From Mycolicibacterium aromaticivorans JS19b1 = JCM 16368 (GTDB lineage Bacteria > Actinomycetota > Actinomycetes > Mycobacteriales > Mycobacteriaceae): a stretch of DNA of 64,000 nt. The stretch lies in the NCBI RefSeq assembly GCF_000559085.1, contig NZ_JALN02000001.1, positions 1-64,000 of the forward strand. Reading direction: 5' to 3'. The translations under genes were made by a program, and so were the position numbers. Every line of letters starts with the position of its first letter. Within the stretch, counting starts at the first letter, position 1. Positions 33,440 through 44,435 of this stretch are shown piece by piece. Under the pieces are notes generated by a model. It searched no databases. It was not told the origin of the DNA and was given only the letters and a program-made list of their open reading frames with translations.

Positions 33440-34212
33440 GAGGTCGTCTCCGAGGCGGCCTCGTCGGCGGGCTCGTCACCAGCACTGGGCAGCAGGGCCT
33501 CCAACGCCGAACCGGTGATCCGCCGGAATGCCCGGCGCGGCCGCTTGGCGTCCAGGATGGCCACCTCCAGGGTGGCCGGACCCAGCACCCGCGGCTCGGC
33601 CGGCGGCGTGCTGCTACCGCTTGCGCCGGTGCCGTTGATACCGGCCCGCAACGCCTCGACAGCGATACCGACCGCATCCTTCAGCGGCGCGTTCTCGGAG
33701 TAGGACTCCTTCAGCGCGGTGATGATCGGCTCGGTGGTGCCACCCATGACGACGAAGTGTGGTTCGTCGGCGATCGAGCCGTCGTACGTGATCCGGTACA
33801 GCTCAGGGGGTTTCGTTTCGCCGTAGTGGGCCACCTCGGCCACACACAGCTCCACCTCGTAGGGCTTGGCCTGCTCGGTGAAGATCGTTCCGAGGGTCTG
33901 CGCGTAGACGTTGGCGAGCTGACGGCCCGTCACGTCGCGACGGTCGTAGGCGTACCCGCGGGTGTCGGCGAACTGGATGCCGCCGCGGCGCAGGTTGTCG
34001 AACTCGTTGAACCGGCCGACGGCGGCGAAGCCGACGCGGTCGTAGAGCTCACTGATCTTCTGCAGCGACCGCGACGGGTTCTCCGCAACGAACAGCACCC
34101 CGGAGTCGTAGGCCAGCACGACCACGCTGCGGCCCCGGGAAATGCCTTTGCGCGCAAGCTCGGAACGCTCGCGCATCGCCTGCTCGGGCGAGATGAAGTA
34201 TGGGAAGCTCAC
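33436..34212 (-). CDS. prcA: Proteasome subunit alpha PrcA
   Basis: PrcA forms the outer, gating rings of the 20S core. It has 258 residues and begins [24 protein letters not shown], the gate segment and H0 helix, followed by [20 protein letters not shown] and the [16 protein letters not shown] region (here [14 protein letters not shown]). A disordered acidic C-terminal tail ends EAASETTS. The GTG at 34212 follows the prcB TAA with no gap. The stop is shared with the CTG start of the FAD monooxygenase. Order pup-prcB-prcA as in H37Rv. Confidence 0.96.
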   Translation of the reverse strand: MSFPYFISPEQAMRERSELARKGISRGRSVVVLAYDSGVLFVAENPSRSLQKISELYDRVGFAAVGRFNEFDNLRRGGIQFADTRGYAYDRRDVTGRQLANVYAQTLGTIFTEQAKPYEVELCVAEVAHYGETKPPELYRITYDGSIADEPHFVVMGGTTEPIITALKESYSENAPLKDAVGIAVEALRAGINGTGASGSSTPPAEPRVLGPATLEVAILDAKRPRRAFRRITGSALEALLPSAGDEPADEAASETTS

Positions 34213-35091
34213 TTAGTCCACCCGCGGCGCTTCGTTGCTGGGTCCGGTGCCGGGCCCGAATGTGTTTGTCGTGGAGCGTTTCTCGATCACCTCGCGCGCA
34301 AGCGCGGAGATCCGCTCCTCGGAGACATCGGTGGCACCCTCGGCCTCGATCGTGACGGCGGTCGGGTAGATACCGCGTACCAGGTCAGGACCGCCGGTTG
34401 CCGAGTCGTCGTCGGCGGCGTCGTAGAGCGCCTCCACAGCGGCCCGCAGCGCCGAATCAGCGTCGGTGACACCGGGATAGAGCTTCTTGATCGACGACTT
34501 GGCGAACAGCGAACCGGACCCCACCGACTGGTAGCCCTCTTGCTCGATGTTCCAGCCACCGGCCGCGTCGAATGACACGATCCGTCCTGCCGCTTCCGGA
34601 TTCGGGTCATCGAGGTCGTAGCCCACCAGCAGCGGTAGCGCGACGAAGCCCTGCAGTGCCGCACCAAGATTGCCGCGCACCATCGTCGAGAGACGATTCA
34701 CCTTGCCGGGGAACGTCAGCGGGACACCCTCGACCTTTTCGTAGTGCTCCAGCTCCACGGCATACAGCCGGGCGAACTCGACGGCGATCGCGGCCGTGCC
34801 GGCGATACCGGTGGCCGTGTAGTCGTCGGTGATGTACACCTTTTGCACATCCCGGCTGGCGATCATGTTGCCCTGGGTAGCACGGCGATCGCCGGCGATC
34901 AGCACACCGCCCGGATACCTCAGCGCCACGATCGTGGTGCCGTGCGGCAGCGCGTCACCGGGCAGCGCACCGCTCGAGCCGGTGCTGGTCGGCAACAGCT
35001 GAGGTGCTTCCCGCCGTAGATAGTCGGAAAACGAGGAGAGATCGGTCAGAGGTGAACTGGTGGCAAGGCGATCAGAGAACGGCCAGGTCAC
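34213..35091 (-). CDS. prcB: Proteasome subunit beta PrcB
   Basis: PrcB forms the inner catalytic rings. It has 292 residues with a propeptide of about 51 residues and the processing site in [16 protein letters not shown], so Thr52 becomes the N-terminal nucleophile of the mature subunit. [19 protein letters not shown] supplies the conserved Asp/Arg/Lys region and [16 protein letters not shown] the oxyanion Gly-Ser segment. GTG 35091 overlaps the pup stop by 4 nt (GTGA), coupling the two. Confidence 0.96.
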   Translation of the reverse strand: MTWPFSDRLATSSPLTDLSSFSDYLRREAPQLLPTSTGSSGALPGDALPHGTTIVALRYPGGVLIAGDRRATQGNMIASRDVQKVYITDDYTATGIAGTAAIAVEFARLYAVELEHYEKVEGVPLTFPGKVNRLSTMVRGNLGAALQGFVALPLLVGYDLDDPNPEAAGRIVSFDAAGGWNIEQEGYQSVGSGSLFAKSSIKKLYPGVTDADSALRAAVEALYDAADDDSATGGPDLVRGIYPTAVTIEAEGATDVSEERISALAREVIEKRSTTNTFGPGTGPSNEAPRVD

Positions 35092-35282
35092 TGTCCGCCC
35101 TTTTGCACGTATGCACGCACGAAGTCCTCAGCGTTCTCTTCCAGGACGTCATCGATCTCGTCCAGCAGATCATCGGTCTCTTCAGCGAGCTTGTCGCGAC
35201 GCTCTTGCCCGCCGGCACCGGTGCTGCCGAGGTCGTCGTCCTCGCCGCCACCGCCGCCGCGCTTGGTCTGCTCTTGAGCCAT
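35088..35282 (-). CDS. pup: Prokaryotic ubiquitin-like protein Pup
   Basis: A 64-residue, intrinsically disordered protein tag. It starts [17 protein letters not shown], has the Mpa-binding helix region ([19 protein letters not shown]) and ends VQKGGQ. The terminal Gln means Dop must first deamidate it to Glu before PafA can ligate it. A strong AGGAGG lies 5 nt before ATG 35282. prcB begins 4 nt inside its end. dop lies 71 nt upstream in the same direction. Confidence 0.97.
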   Translation of the reverse strand: MAQEQTKRGGGGGEDDDLGSTGAGGQERRDKLAEETDDLLDEIDDVLEENAEDFVRAYVQKGGQ

Positions 35283-35353
35283 CGCTGCCTCCTGCTCGTG
35301 ATGCGTTCTTCCACCCTACCGGTCGAGACCGATATTGCTCCGTCTAACGAACG

Positions 35354-36862
35354 TCAGGTCGTCAGTTGTTCCACGAGTTGCACTGCGCTGTCGACCGAAT
35401 CGAGAAGCGCGCCCACATGGGCTTTGCTCCCGCGCAGCGGCTCCAGGGTCGGAATCCGGACCAGCGAATCACCGCCCAGGTCGAAGATCACCGAGTCCCA
35501 GCTCGCCGCCGCGATGTCGGCACCGAAGCGGCGCAGGCATTCGCCCCGGAAGTACGCCCGGGTATCGGTCGGCGGGTTGTCGACGGCGTCGATCACTTCC
35601 TGCTCGGTGACCAGACGCTTCATCGAGCCGCGCGCCACCAACCGGTTGTACAGGCCCTTGTCCAGCCGGACATCGGAGTACTGCAGGTCCACCAGATGCA
35701 GTCGCGGGGCCGACCAGCCGAGATTCTCCCGCTGCCGGAAGCCTTCCAGCAGCCGTAGCTTGGCCGGCCAGTCGAGCAGCTCGGCGCACTCCATCGGATC
35801 CCGTTCCAGCAGGTCCAGGATGTGCGCCCACGTTTCCACGACCTGCGTGGCCTGCGGATCGGGGTCGCGCGCGTCGACCAGCTTGGCCACCCGGTCCAGG
35901 TAGATCCGCTGGATGGCCAGCGCGGTCAGTTCCCGGCCGTCGGCCAGTGCCACGGTGGCCCGCAGCGAGGGGTCCCGGCTGACCACATGGACCGCGTGCA
36001 CCGGCCTGGCCAGGGCCAGATCCGACAGGTCGAGGCCGTACCGGGACCCCTCCTCGATCAGATCCAGGACCAGCGAAGTGGTTCCCACCTTGAGATACGT
36101 CGAGGTCTCGGCCAGGTTGGCGTCGCCGATGATGACGTGCAGCCGGCGGTACTTGTCCGCGTCGGCGTGCGGCTCGTCGCGGGTGTTGATGATGCCGCGC
36201 TTGAGGGTGGTCTCCAGGCCGACCTCGACCTCGATGTAGTCGGCGCGCTGGGACAGCTGAAAGCCCGGTTCGTCCCCGGACGGACCTATCCCGACGCGGC
36301 CGGAACCGGTGACCACCTGCCGGGACACCATGAACGGCGTCAGGCCCGAGATCACCGCCGAGAACGGCGTCTGACGGCTCATCAGGTAGTTCTCGTGGGA
36401 ACCGTAGGAGGCGCCCTTGCCGTCGACGTTGTTCTTGTACAGCTGCAGCTTGGCCGCACCGGGCACGCTGGCCACATGCCGGGCCGCGGCCTCCATCACC
36501 CGCTCTCCGGCCTTGTCCCAGATCACGGCATCCATCGGGTCGGTGACCTCGGGAGCCGAGTACTCGGGGTGGGCGTGATCGACGTAGAGCCGGGCGCCGT
36601 TGGTGAGGATCATGTTCGCCGCCCCCACCTCGTCGGCGTCGACGATCGGCGGGGGCCCCGACGAGCGGCTCAGGTCGAATCCACGGGCGTCGCGCAGCGG
36701 CGACTCCACCTCGTAGTCCCACCGCGTGCGCTTGGCACGCTGGATGCCGGCGGCCGCGGCGTACGCGAGCACCGCCTGGGTGGAGGTCAGGATCGGGTTG
36801 GCGGTCGGATCGGAGGGCGAGGAGATGCCGTACTCCACCTCGGTTCCGATGATCCTTTGCAT
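35354..36862 (-). CDS. dop: Pup deamidase/depupylase Dop
   Basis: Dop deamidates Pup-Gln and removes Pup from substrates. It has 502 residues and belongs to the same carboxylate-amine-ligase fold as PafA ([19 protein letters not shown] with the catalytic Glu near residue 8, [37 protein letters not shown]). The stretch from about residue 37 ([20 protein letters not shown]) contains the Dop-loop absent from PafA. ATG 36862 has TAGGCT 7 nt upstream. It sits 71 nt before pup in the same direction and is divergent from the Rv2113-like gene. Confidence 0.96.
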   Translation of the reverse strand: MQRIIGTEVEYGISSPSDPTANPILTSTQAVLAYAAAAGIQRAKRTRWDYEVESPLRDARGFDLSRSSGPPPIVDADEVGAANMILTNGARLYVDHAHPEYSAPEVTDPMDAVIWDKAGERVMEAAARHVASVPGAAKLQLYKNNVDGKGASYGSHENYLMSRQTPFSAVISGLTPFMVSRQVVTGSGRVGIGPSGDEPGFQLSQRADYIEVEVGLETTLKRGIINTRDEPHADADKYRRLHVIIGDANLAETSTYLKVGTTSLVLDLIEEGSRYGLDLSDLALARPVHAVHVVSRDPSLRATVALADGRELTALAIQRIYLDRVAKLVDARDPDPQATQVVETWAHILDLLERDPMECAELLDWPAKLRLLEGFRQRENLGWSAPRLHLVDLQYSDVRLDKGLYNRLVARGSMKRLVTEQEVIDAVDNPPTDTRAYFRGECLRRFGADIAAASWDSVIFDLGGDSLVRIPTLEPLRGSKAHVGALLDSVDSAVQLVEQLTT

Positions 36863-36869
36863 GGCAGCC

Positions 36870-36875
36870 AGCCTA
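36870..36875 (-). promoter_or_regulatory. Putative -10 box of leaderless dop transcript
   Basis: The leftward strand reads TAGGCT, 7 nt before dop ATG 36862, the same box and spacing as pafA. There is no Shine-Dalgarno sequence. Confidence 0.5.
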
Positions 36876-36964
36876 GCGGCCGGTGTTGCGCGCCTGGCGC
36901 GTGGACGGGGCCACTTCCGGCTAGGGTGACCTGACCCGAAAGCCCACATCGGAGCCGCGCAACG

Positions 36965-38107
36965 ATGACATCTCCGGACCGCTATGCCGAAGAACGCTGG
37001 TTTCTGGTCCGCGGTCTTCCAGCGGTGGTTCGGCGCGGCGCACTGCTGCGCCGGATCTGGGGCCGATCGGCGCCGGCACTGGCCGGAGTGGCCGTGTTCG
37101 CCGCCAACTCCATCCTGGTGGTGACGTTGTCGGGCAAGCACACGATCGACATCGACGGCAGGCCGACGGTCGCCGAGGGATTCCTACTGGCCCTGATCGT
37201 GCTGGTGCTGCCGGTGGCGGGGTTGGTGGGCTGGTTGGTGTCGCGGATCGAGCGCCCGCTGTGGCGGGTCGTGGCCGCCAACATCTCGGTGGCGGTCGCA
37301 CTCCTCGGGTGCGTCTTCGGCGGCCCGAGCCCGCGCATCATGGTGAACCTCCTGCTGGTGGGGATTTCGATCGCCGTCATCGTCGTGGCGACCGCATCGG
37401 GTGTCGGCTCGATCGCCGGGTGGGCTACCCGGGACACCATGTCGAACCTGGCGCTCGCCAGCGGCATGTTCGTCCGCGCGCTGCCGGTCGTGCTGCTGAC
37501 GTTCCTGGTCTTCTTCAACACCTATGTGTGGCTGATGGCGGCGATCGTCAGCCGCGAACGACTGTGGCTGGCCATCGGATTCCTGTTCGCGATCGCCGCC
37601 GCGTTCCTGGTGTCGAGCACCCTGGAGCGGGTCCGCCCGATACTCGGCGAGACCGCTGCCGCGCCCGAGGACGCGGACCGGTTGGCCGGCACGCCGTTCG
37701 AAGGCATCGCCGACGAGCCCGGCGTCGATCCGCTGTCGCGCGCCGAGCGGGCCAATGTGGTGTTCGTGGTGGCGGCCTCGCAGGTCGGCCAGGTGCTCAC
37801 GGTCGCGCTCGCCACCGGGGCGATCTTCTTCGTGCTCGGACTGATCGTGCTCAGCCCGCCGCTGCTGGCGTCGTGGACGCGTGACAGCGGGCGCAATGAC
37901 GGCCACATCCTCGGCATGACGCTGCCGGTCCCCGACCCGCTGATTCAGACGACCATGATGCTGACCGCGATCACGTTCATGTACCTGGCGGCCAAGGCTG
38001 TCACCGACAAGGAGTACCGCGCTCAATTCCTCGACCCGCTGCTGGCCGAGCTTCGGCTCACCCTGGTCGCGCGGGACCGTTACCGTTCCGCGCGGCGGGG
38101 ACGCTGA
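36965..38107 (+). CDS. Polytopic membrane protein (Rv2113-like)
   Basis: A 380-residue integral membrane protein with about eight predicted spans (for example [58 protein letters not shown]), a cytoplasmic acidic loop near residues 225-265 ([19 protein letters not shown]), and a basic C-terminus. There is no transporter motif and I do not recognise a function. It is conserved at this position, between dop and mpa, as Rv2113 in H37Rv. ATG 36965 has GGAGCC upstream. A short reading similar to its C-terminus follows at 38113. Confidence 0.8.
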   Translation: MTSPDRYAEERWFLVRGLPAVVRRGALLRRIWGRSAPALAGVAVFAANSILVVTLSGKHTIDIDGRPTVAEGFLLALIVLVLPVAGLVGWLVSRIERPLWRVVAANISVAVALLGCVFGGPSPRIMVNLLLVGISIAVIVVATASGVGSIAGWATRDTMSNLALASGMFVRALPVVLLTFLVFFNTYVWLMAAIVSRERLWLAIGFLFAIAAAFLVSSTLERVRPILGETAAAPEDADRLAGTPFEGIADEPGVDPLSRAERANVVFVVAASQVGQVLTVALATGAIFFVLGLIVLSPPLLASWTRDSGRNDGHILGMTLPVPDPLIQTTMMLTAITFMYLAAKAVTDKEYRAQFLDPLLAELRLTLVARDRYRSARRGR

Positions 38108-38112
38108 CATGG

Positions 38113-38304
38113 CGAATTCCCTGTGCCGGAACGTGGTTCAGCATCCATGTGTCGATACCTCAGACGGTGGTGCACACTTCGTTATTCGTGGCGGTGCTGT
38201 CCGGGCTGCACTTCACCGTCGGCACGAGTGTTGACCCGCTGTGCCGGCAGCGGTTCTTCGATCCATGGCCACGACGCATATCTGGAGATGGAGGCAAGCG
38301 ATGA
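38113..38304 (+). pseudogene. Possible remnant or small ORF resembling C-terminus of a membrane protein
   Basis: The frame beginning at 38113 is open to TGA 38302-38304. It reads VSIPQTVVHTSLFVAVLSGL, then HFTVGTSVDPLCRQRFFDP, which follows the pattern of the last span plus tail of the preceding membrane protein ([28 protein letters not shown]). A GTG at 38150 would give a 51-residue peptide whose stop overlaps the next ATG by 4 nt. It is either a truncated paralogue or a real small membrane protein. Low certainty. Confidence 0.35.
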
Positions 38305-38912
38305 CCGAGCGCGAGGACGTATTCGACAAGCGGTACGGGGAGGTGCTGCTGGTGACGGCCGGCGCAGACGGACCGGAAGCGGCCGTCTACAACAGCTTTC
38401 CGCTCAACGACTGCCCGGCCGAGTTGTGGGACAAGCTCGACGCCGAGGCCATCGCCAAGGAGCACGGCGCGGTGGCCGCACTGCTGAACGGCCCGCGGCA
38501 CTGGCTGATGAGCACCATCGACAAGGTGGCGCCAGAGCGCCAGGAGATCGAGACCTTCGGCGGGATCGACATGATCAAGCAAGCCACGGTCAAGCTGTCG
38601 TCGATGAACCCCGCGCCGTACACCGTCAACCACGTCGACCGCCGAACCGTGTTCAACTTCGACGCCGGACGACCGGTTTTCGAGCTCGTCGACCCGCAGG
38701 GGCAGCGCTGGGTCATGCAGACCTACAGCAAGGCGGTGGACCGCGACCTCGACCTGACAGGCCTACCCGGGTTGGCCACCCGGCTGGATCTGCCCGAGGG
38801 ATGGCGTTACGAGACGCGCACTCTCACCGAACGACTGAGCGTCGACACCACCACTCGCGACGCGCACGTAACCCAAGACAGCCTCGGCAACAGCTACAGC
38901 CTGGAGTTTTGA
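38301..38912 (+). CDS. Conserved hypothetical protein (position of Rv2114)
   Basis: A 203-residue soluble protein beginning MTEREDVFDKRYGEVLLVTA, with no signal, membrane span or motif that I recognise. Notable segments are FPLNDCPAELWDKLDAEAIAKE, GPRHWLMSTIDKV, FGGIDMIKQATVKLSSMNPA and QGQRWVMQTYSKAVD. The ATG at 38301 has GGAG 8-9 nt upstream. It lies where H37Rv has Rv2114, a protein of similar size. The compact beta-rich look and lack of low complexity suggest a folded cytoplasmic protein. Function unknown. Confidence 0.72.
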   Translation: MTEREDVFDKRYGEVLLVTAGADGPEAAVYNSFPLNDCPAELWDKLDAEAIAKEHGAVAALLNGPRHWLMSTIDKVAPERQEIETFGGIDMIKQATVKLSSMNPAPYTVNHVDRRTVFNFDAGRPVFELVDPQGQRWVMQTYSKAVDRDLDLTGLPGLATRLDLPEGWRYETRTLTERLSVDTTTRDAHVTQDSLGNSYSLEF

Positions 38913-39038
38913 GCCCGGCAACAAACTGACGGTGGCGACGATAACGCTGCAGTAAGGCTCACCTTCGTCCTACACTGCGGCCATCGTGTGCTGCCGATGT
39001 CGGCGAAGGTGCGCGCTATCGGGGCGAAAGGAAACACA

Positions 39039-39329
39039 ATGAAGAAACTTGTGATCACCGGCATGGCCGCTGTGGGACTCGGTTTGGCGCTCGCCTCACC
39101 GGCGTACGCGGATCAGGACTCCTTCATCACGACGCTGGCCAATGACGGCTGGCACGGACCCGTCGCGACCGCGGTGGCGCTGGGACAGCACATCTGCAGT
39201 GACATCGCCGCCGGCGTTCCGCAGGCGACCACGCTGCAGACCATCTCGGACAACACCAGCGACGGTGTCGAGCCCAAGGATGCGGCGTTCTTCTACAGCG
39301 CCGCCCAGTCCCAACTCTGCGGACACTGA
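39039..39329 (+). CDS. Secreted DUF732 protein
   Basis: A 96-residue protein: a Sec signal peptide (MKKLVITGMAAVGLGLALAS, cleavage after AYA) followed by a DUF732 domain of about 70 residues with two cysteines (QHICSDI and SQLCGH) likely joined as a disulphide. DUF732 proteins are small, abundant, exported mycobacterial proteins without known function. GAAAGGA lies 6 nt before ATG 39039, and a possible -10 box TACACT stands about 60 nt upstream. Convergent with mpa, 24 nt apart. Confidence 0.88.
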   Translation: MKKLVITGMAAVGLGLALASPAYADQDSFITTLANDGWHGPVATAVALGQHICSDIAAGVPQATTLQTISDNTSDGVEPKDAAFFYSAAQSQLCGH

Positions 39330-39353
39330 CGACGCGACCCTGGGCCGGTACTC

Positions 39354-41162
39354 CTACAGGTACTGGCCCAGGTTCGACTCGGTGTCGATGGCCCGGCTGG
39401 CACTGCTGCTCTTGCCGGTGACCAGCGTGCGGATGTAGACGATCCGCTCGCCCTTCTTGCCCGAGATCCGCGCCCAGTCATCGGGGTTCGTGGTGTTGGG
39501 CAGATCCTCGTTCTCGGCGAACTCGTCGACGATCGAGTCGAGCAGATGCTGGATCCGCAGACCCCTCTGCCCGGTCTCCAGGACCGACTTGATCGCGTAC
39601 TTCTTGGCCCGATCGACCACGTTCTGGATCATCGCGCCGGAGTTGAAGTCCTTGAAGTACATGACCTCTTTGTCACCGTTGGCGTAGGTGACTTCGAGGA
39701 AACGGTTGTCGTCGATCTCCGCGTACATCCGGTCGACGACCTTCTCGATCATGGCCCGGATGCACAGCCCTCGGTCGCCGCCGAATTCGGCCAGATCGTC
39801 GGCGTTCACCGGCAGGTCTTCAGTGAGGTACTTGCTGAAGATGTCCAGTGCCGCTTCGGCATCCGGCCGTTCGATCTTGATCTTGACGTCCAGGCGGCCG
39901 GGCCGCAGGATCGCCGGGTCGATCATGTCCTCGCGGTTGGACGCGCCGATCACGATGACGTTCTCCAGCCCTTCGACACCGTCGATCTCCGACAGCAGCT
40001 GGGGCACGACCGTCGTCTCGACATCGGAGCTGACACCGGTGCCGCGGGTGCGGAAGATCGAGTCCATCTCGTCGAAGAACACGATGACCGGCGTTCCCTC
40101 GGAAGCCTTTTCGCGCGCCCGCTGGAAAATCAGCCGGATATGCCGTTCGGTCTCGCCGACGAACTTGTTCAACAGCTCGGGGCCTTTGATGTTGAGGAAG
40201 TACGACTTCGCCTCGCGGGCGTCGTCGCCGCGAACCTCAGCCATCTTCTTCGCCAGCGAATTGGCCACGGCCTTGGCGATCAGCGTCTTACCGCAACCGG
40301 GCGGCCCGTAGAGCAGCACACCTTTCGGCGGCCGCAGGGCGTACTCGCGGTAGAGCTCCTTGTGCAGGAACGGCAACTCGACGGCGTCGCGAATCTGCTC
40401 GATCTGGCGGGTGAGGCCGCCGATGTCGCTGTAGGCGACGTCGGGCACCTCTTCGAGGACCAGATCCTCGACCTCGGCCTTGGGAATCCGCTCGAAGGCG
40501 TACCCGGCCTTGGTGTCCACCAGCAGCGAGTCGCCGGGGCGCAGCTTGCGGGGACGCAGATCGTCGTCGTCGAGTTCCTCGGCCACATCGGCGGGCAGGT
40601 CTTCGATGGCGACAAGCGGTTCGGCAAGCCACACGATGCGCTCTTCGTCGGCATGCCCGACGACGAGCGCCCGATGACCGTCGGCGAGAATCTCGCGGAG
40701 CGTGCTGATCTCACCGACCGACTCGTAATTGCCGGCCTCCACGACGGTGAGTGCCTCGTTGAGGCGGACCGTCTGGCCTTGCTTCAGCGACTTGACGTCG
40801 ATGTTGGGCGAGCAGGTGAGTCGCATCTTGCGACCAGAGGTGAACACGTCGACGGTGTCGTCCTCGTGGGAGCCCAACAGGACGCCGTATCCGCTCGGCG
40901 GCTGACCGAGCCGGTCAACCTCTTCGCGCAGAGCGAGCAACTGCTGACGGGCCTCCTTGAGAGTGTCCATCAGTTTGGCGTTGCGTGACGCCAGGGAGTC
41001 GATGCGTGCCTCGAGCTGATGCACATCACGAGCACTGCGGGCGCCGCCCTGTGCACTCATGGCGTTCTCCAGCTGATCGCGCAGTACTGACGCCTCGCGG
41101 CGCAGCTCTTCTAGTTCGGCGGCGTCTTCGCCGGACAGCTGGGGTTCTTGTGCCTCGCTCAT
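39354..41162 (-). CDS. mpa: Mycobacterial proteasome ATPase Mpa (ARC)
   Basis: Mpa is the hexameric AAA+ unfoldase that captures Pup and feeds the 20S core. It has 602 residues: an N-terminal coiled coil (about 5-75, [19 protein letters not shown]), tandem OB domains (about 85-235), and an AAA domain with Walker [19 protein letters not shown], Walker [13 protein letters not shown] and sensor [20 protein letters not shown]. It ends SNLGQYL, the C-terminal GQYL tail needed to dock and open the proteasome gate. ATG 41162 has GGAAAGGAG upstream. Divergent from the Mtb12-like gene. Confidence 0.97.
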   Translation of the reverse strand: MSEAQEPQLSGEDAAELEELRREASVLRDQLENAMSAQGGARSARDVHQLEARIDSLASRNAKLMDTLKEARQQLLALREEVDRLGQPPSGYGVLLGSHEDDTVDVFTSGRKMRLTCSPNIDVKSLKQGQTVRLNEALTVVEAGNYESVGEISTLREILADGHRALVVGHADEERIVWLAEPLVAIEDLPADVAEELDDDDLRPRKLRPGDSLLVDTKAGYAFERIPKAEVEDLVLEEVPDVAYSDIGGLTRQIEQIRDAVELPFLHKELYREYALRPPKGVLLYGPPGCGKTLIAKAVANSLAKKMAEVRGDDAREAKSYFLNIKGPELLNKFVGETERHIRLIFQRAREKASEGTPVIVFFDEMDSIFRTRGTGVSSDVETTVVPQLLSEIDGVEGLENVIVIGASNREDMIDPAILRPGRLDVKIKIERPDAEAALDIFSKYLTEDLPVNADDLAEFGGDRGLCIRAMIEKVVDRMYAEIDDNRFLEVTYANGDKEVMYFKDFNSGAMIQNVVDRAKKYAIKSVLETGQRGLRIQHLLDSIVDEFAENEDLPNTTNPDDWARISGKKGERIVYIRTLVTGKSSSASRAIDTESNLGQYL

Positions 41163-41309
41163 GTTGCGCTCCTTTCCCACACCGAGAGTTGGCGCGGTGG
41201 ATACCTCAACGCTACCGGCCCAAACTCGATCATGTGCGTGCGGGGAATTTCGACACACTGGCAACACTGTTAATCTCTCTAATGAGTCGGGCGAATCGAG
41301 AGGACAGCC

Positions 41310-41804
41310 GTGACCCTGAAAGTCCTAGCCACGGGCGTTGCCGCCGCAGCGATCATCGGCGGCGTTGCCGCAGGTGTGACGTCGGTTGCATTCAGCTCGC
41401 CGGTGCCCGCACCGGCCGTGCAGCCCGTCGTCTTCGGCGCCCCGATGCCGCAGACGCCGGCGCCGGAGCTCCAGAGCCAGCTTGTCGAGACCCTGAACGG
41501 CCTGCAGGGCGGCGGATCGTTCTCCGGGTCCAAGGCCTCCTACATCCAGTTCGGCCTCGGCCGCTTCGAGGGCATCGCCGCAGACCGCGCGTTCAACAAC
41601 GCATCGGCCAAGGGCCTTCTCCCGCTGAGCTTCAACGTCGCCGACATCGACCAGGAAGGCCCGACCGCGACGGCGAATGTCACCGCGACCGCGCCCAACG
41701 GTCAGACCGCGACGGAGAGCATCCAATTCGTCGAAGGCCCCAGTCCCAGTGGCTGGCAGCTGACCAAGCAGTCGGCGCTATCGCTGATGCAAGGAGCCGG
41801 CTGA
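41310..41804 (+). CDS. Secreted Mtb12-family low-molecular-weight antigen
   Basis: A 164-residue protein from GTG 41310 with GAGAGGA upstream. A Sec signal peptide ([18 protein letters not shown], cleavage near [10 protein letters not shown]) precedes a Pro-rich linker and an Mtb12-type domain ([45 protein letters not shown]). Exported; the family includes CFP-2/Mtb12 (Rv2376c). No enzyme motif; possibly a binding or envelope-associated protein. It is followed by the related lipoprotein LppK after 11 nt, so the two look like a tandem duplicate, one soluble and one lipid-anchored. Confidence 0.85.
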   Translation: MTLKVLATGVAAAAIIGGVAAGVTSVAFSSPVPAPAVQPVVFGAPMPQTPAPELQSQLVETLNGLQGGGSFSGSKASYIQFGLGRFEGIAADRAFNNASAKGLLPLSFNVADIDQEGPTATANVTATAPNGQTATESIQFVEGPSPSGWQLTKQSALSLMQGAG

Positions 41805-41815
41805 GTCAGCACGGG

Positions 41816-42364
41816 ATGCGACACCCGCTTCTCGTAGGTCTGAGCGCCGCCACGATCGTGGCGGCGCTCAGCCTCTCGGGGTGTTCCGAGCACGTCGAGC
41901 CCAAGTCGGCCCAGAGCCCGTTCGAGCAGTCGTCGACGCCGCTGGCGCCGGCCGAGCGCGACGCCGCTCCCCTCCCGCCGCCCGACGCACTGACCGATGT
42001 GCTCTATCGGCTGGCCGATCCGGCGGTGAAAGGGTCCGACAAGCTTCAACTGGTCGAGTCCACGACGCCGGCCGACGCCGCGACCATCGACAAGTTCGCG
42101 GCGGCACTGCGCGACGGCGGGTTCACCCCGCTGACGTTCACCGCCTCCGAAATCCGGTGGTCCGATCGCCGCCCCGAGGATGCGCTGGCATCGATCAACG
42201 TGACCACCTCGAACCCGGCCAATCCGGGAAACTTCACGTTCCCGATGGAATTCCGCCTGGACCGGGGCAACTGGCAGCTTTCCCGCGAGACCGCTGACAT
42301 GCTGCTCGCATTCGGCAATGCTCGCGGCGGCGCGAGCCCGGCGAGCCCCGCACCGACGCCCTGA
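41816..42364 (+). CDS. lppK: Lipoprotein LppK (Mtb12-like domain)
   Basis: A 182-residue lipoprotein. The signal peptide ends in the lipobox LSGC (Cys about residue 23), so Lgt would attach a diacylglycerol there. A Pro/Ala-rich linker (LAPAERDAAPLPPPDALTD) follows, and then a domain related to the preceding Mtb12-like gene (FTPLTFTASEIRW, NWQLSRETADMLLAF). Position and architecture match Rv2116. ATG 41816 is 11 nt after the previous stop. Its TGA is immediately followed by the ATG of the YlxP-like gene. Confidence 0.88.
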   Translation: MRHPLLVGLSAATIVAALSLSGCSEHVEPKSAQSPFEQSSTPLAPAERDAAPLPPPDALTDVLYRLADPAVKGSDKLQLVESTTPADAATIDKFAAALRDGGFTPLTFTASEIRWSDRRPEDALASINVTTSNPANPGNFTFPMEFRLDRGNWQLSRETADMLLAFGNARGGASPASPAPTP

Positions 42365-43518
<1,154 letters not shown>

Positions 43519-43560
43519 TCAGCCTGCCACAGCGGACTCGCCGCAGCGCATACCGTCACC

Positions 43561-43583
43561 TTGTCGGCACACCGCCCTAGGCT
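43561..43583 (+). promoter_or_regulatory. PafBC-type DNA-damage promoter (RecA-NDp-like) of RecB nuclease gene
   Basis: TTGTCGGCA (43561-43569), an 8-nt spacer and TAGGCT (43578-43583) fit the mycobacterial RecA-independent damage motif TTGTCRGTG-N8-TANNNT at 7 of 9 positions with exact spacing. TAGGCT is then 6 nt from ATG 43590, giving a leaderless mRNA. The activator genes pafB and pafC are in this window. Confidence 0.65.
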
Positions 43584-43589
43584 GCAGTT

Positions 43590-44435
43590 ATGTCTGATCA
43601 GGTGCTGCAGGCGTCTCGTCCCGCGTTGTCGCCGTCGCGGGCTGCCGACTTCAAGCAGTGCCCGCTGCTGTACCGCTTCCGGGCTGTTGACCGGCTGCCC
43701 GAGCCACCGTCGACCGCTCAGTTGCGCGGTTCGGTGGTGCACGCCGCCCTGGAGCAGCTGTACGGTTTGCCGGCCGCCGAGCGTGGCCCGGGCACGGCCT
43801 TGTCGTTGGTCGACCCGGCCTGGGAGCGGGTGTTGTCCGAACACCCGGACTTCGCCGGCGATTTCACCGACGAGCAGCGCACCCAACTCGTCGCGGAGGC
43901 GCGCGCCCTGCTGACGGGCTACTACCGACTCGAGGACCCGACCCGGTTCGACCCGCAGAGCTGCGAGCAGCGGATCGAGGTCGAACTGGCCGACGGGACA
44001 CTGCTGCGCGGTTTCGTCGACCGGATCGACGTTGCCGGCACCGGTGAACTCCGGGTGGTGGACTACAAGACCGGGAAAGCTCCTCCGGAGGCCAGGGCGC
44101 TGGCGGAGTTCAAGGCGCTGTTCCAGATGAAGTTCTACGCCGTTGCGCTGTTGCGTTCGCGCGAGGTGCTGGCCAGCCGGTTGCGGCTGATCTATCTCGC
44201 CGACGGTCAGGTTCTCGACTACTCCCCTGCGCTCGACGAGCTGCTGCGCTTCGAGAAGACGTTGATGGCGATCTGGCGCGCCATCCAATCTGCCGGTGTG
44301 ACAGGCGATTTCCGACCCAATCCCTCGCGCCTGTGCAACTGGTGCAGCCATCAGGCGCTCTGCCCCGCGTACGGCGGCACGCCGCCGCCGTATCCGGGCT
44401 GGCCCGGACAGATGAGCGGTGAGCCGGCCGCATGA
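43590..44435 (+). CDS. RecB-family PD-(D/E)XK nuclease with Fe-S-type cysteines (Rv2119-like)
   Basis: A 281-residue Cas4/RecB-like nuclease. RGSVVHAALEQLYGL carries the family His. LRGFVDRIDVAGTGELRVVDYKTGK holds the Asp...Asp-x-Lys catalytic core. FRPNPSRLCNWCSHQALCPAYGG holds the C-terminal cysteines which, with the upstream Cys (KQCPLLYRFR), would bind a 4Fe-4S cluster. It is a stand-alone nuclease, probably in DNA repair. It has a damage-type promoter and ends 4 nt into the thioesterase gene. No cas genes are nearby. Confidence 0.88.
   Translation: MSDQVLQASRPALSPSRAADFKQCPLLYRFRAVDRLPEPPSTAQLRGSVVHAALEQLYGLPAAERGPGTALSLVDPAWERVLSEHPDFAGDFTDEQRTQLVAEARALLTGYYRLEDPTRFDPQSCEQRIEVELADGTLLRGFVDRIDVAGTGELRVVDYKTGKAPPEARALAEFKALFQMKFYAVALLRSREVLASRLRLIYLADGQVLDYSPALDELLRFEKTLMAIWRAIQSAGVTGDFRPNPSRLCNWCSHQALCPAYGGTPPPYPGWPGQMSGEPAA

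Noticed and set aside
43590..44435. Cas4 of a CRISPR system
   Set aside because: The nuclease family and Fe-S cysteines are similar, but there is no array or other cas gene, and the position matches Rv2119.
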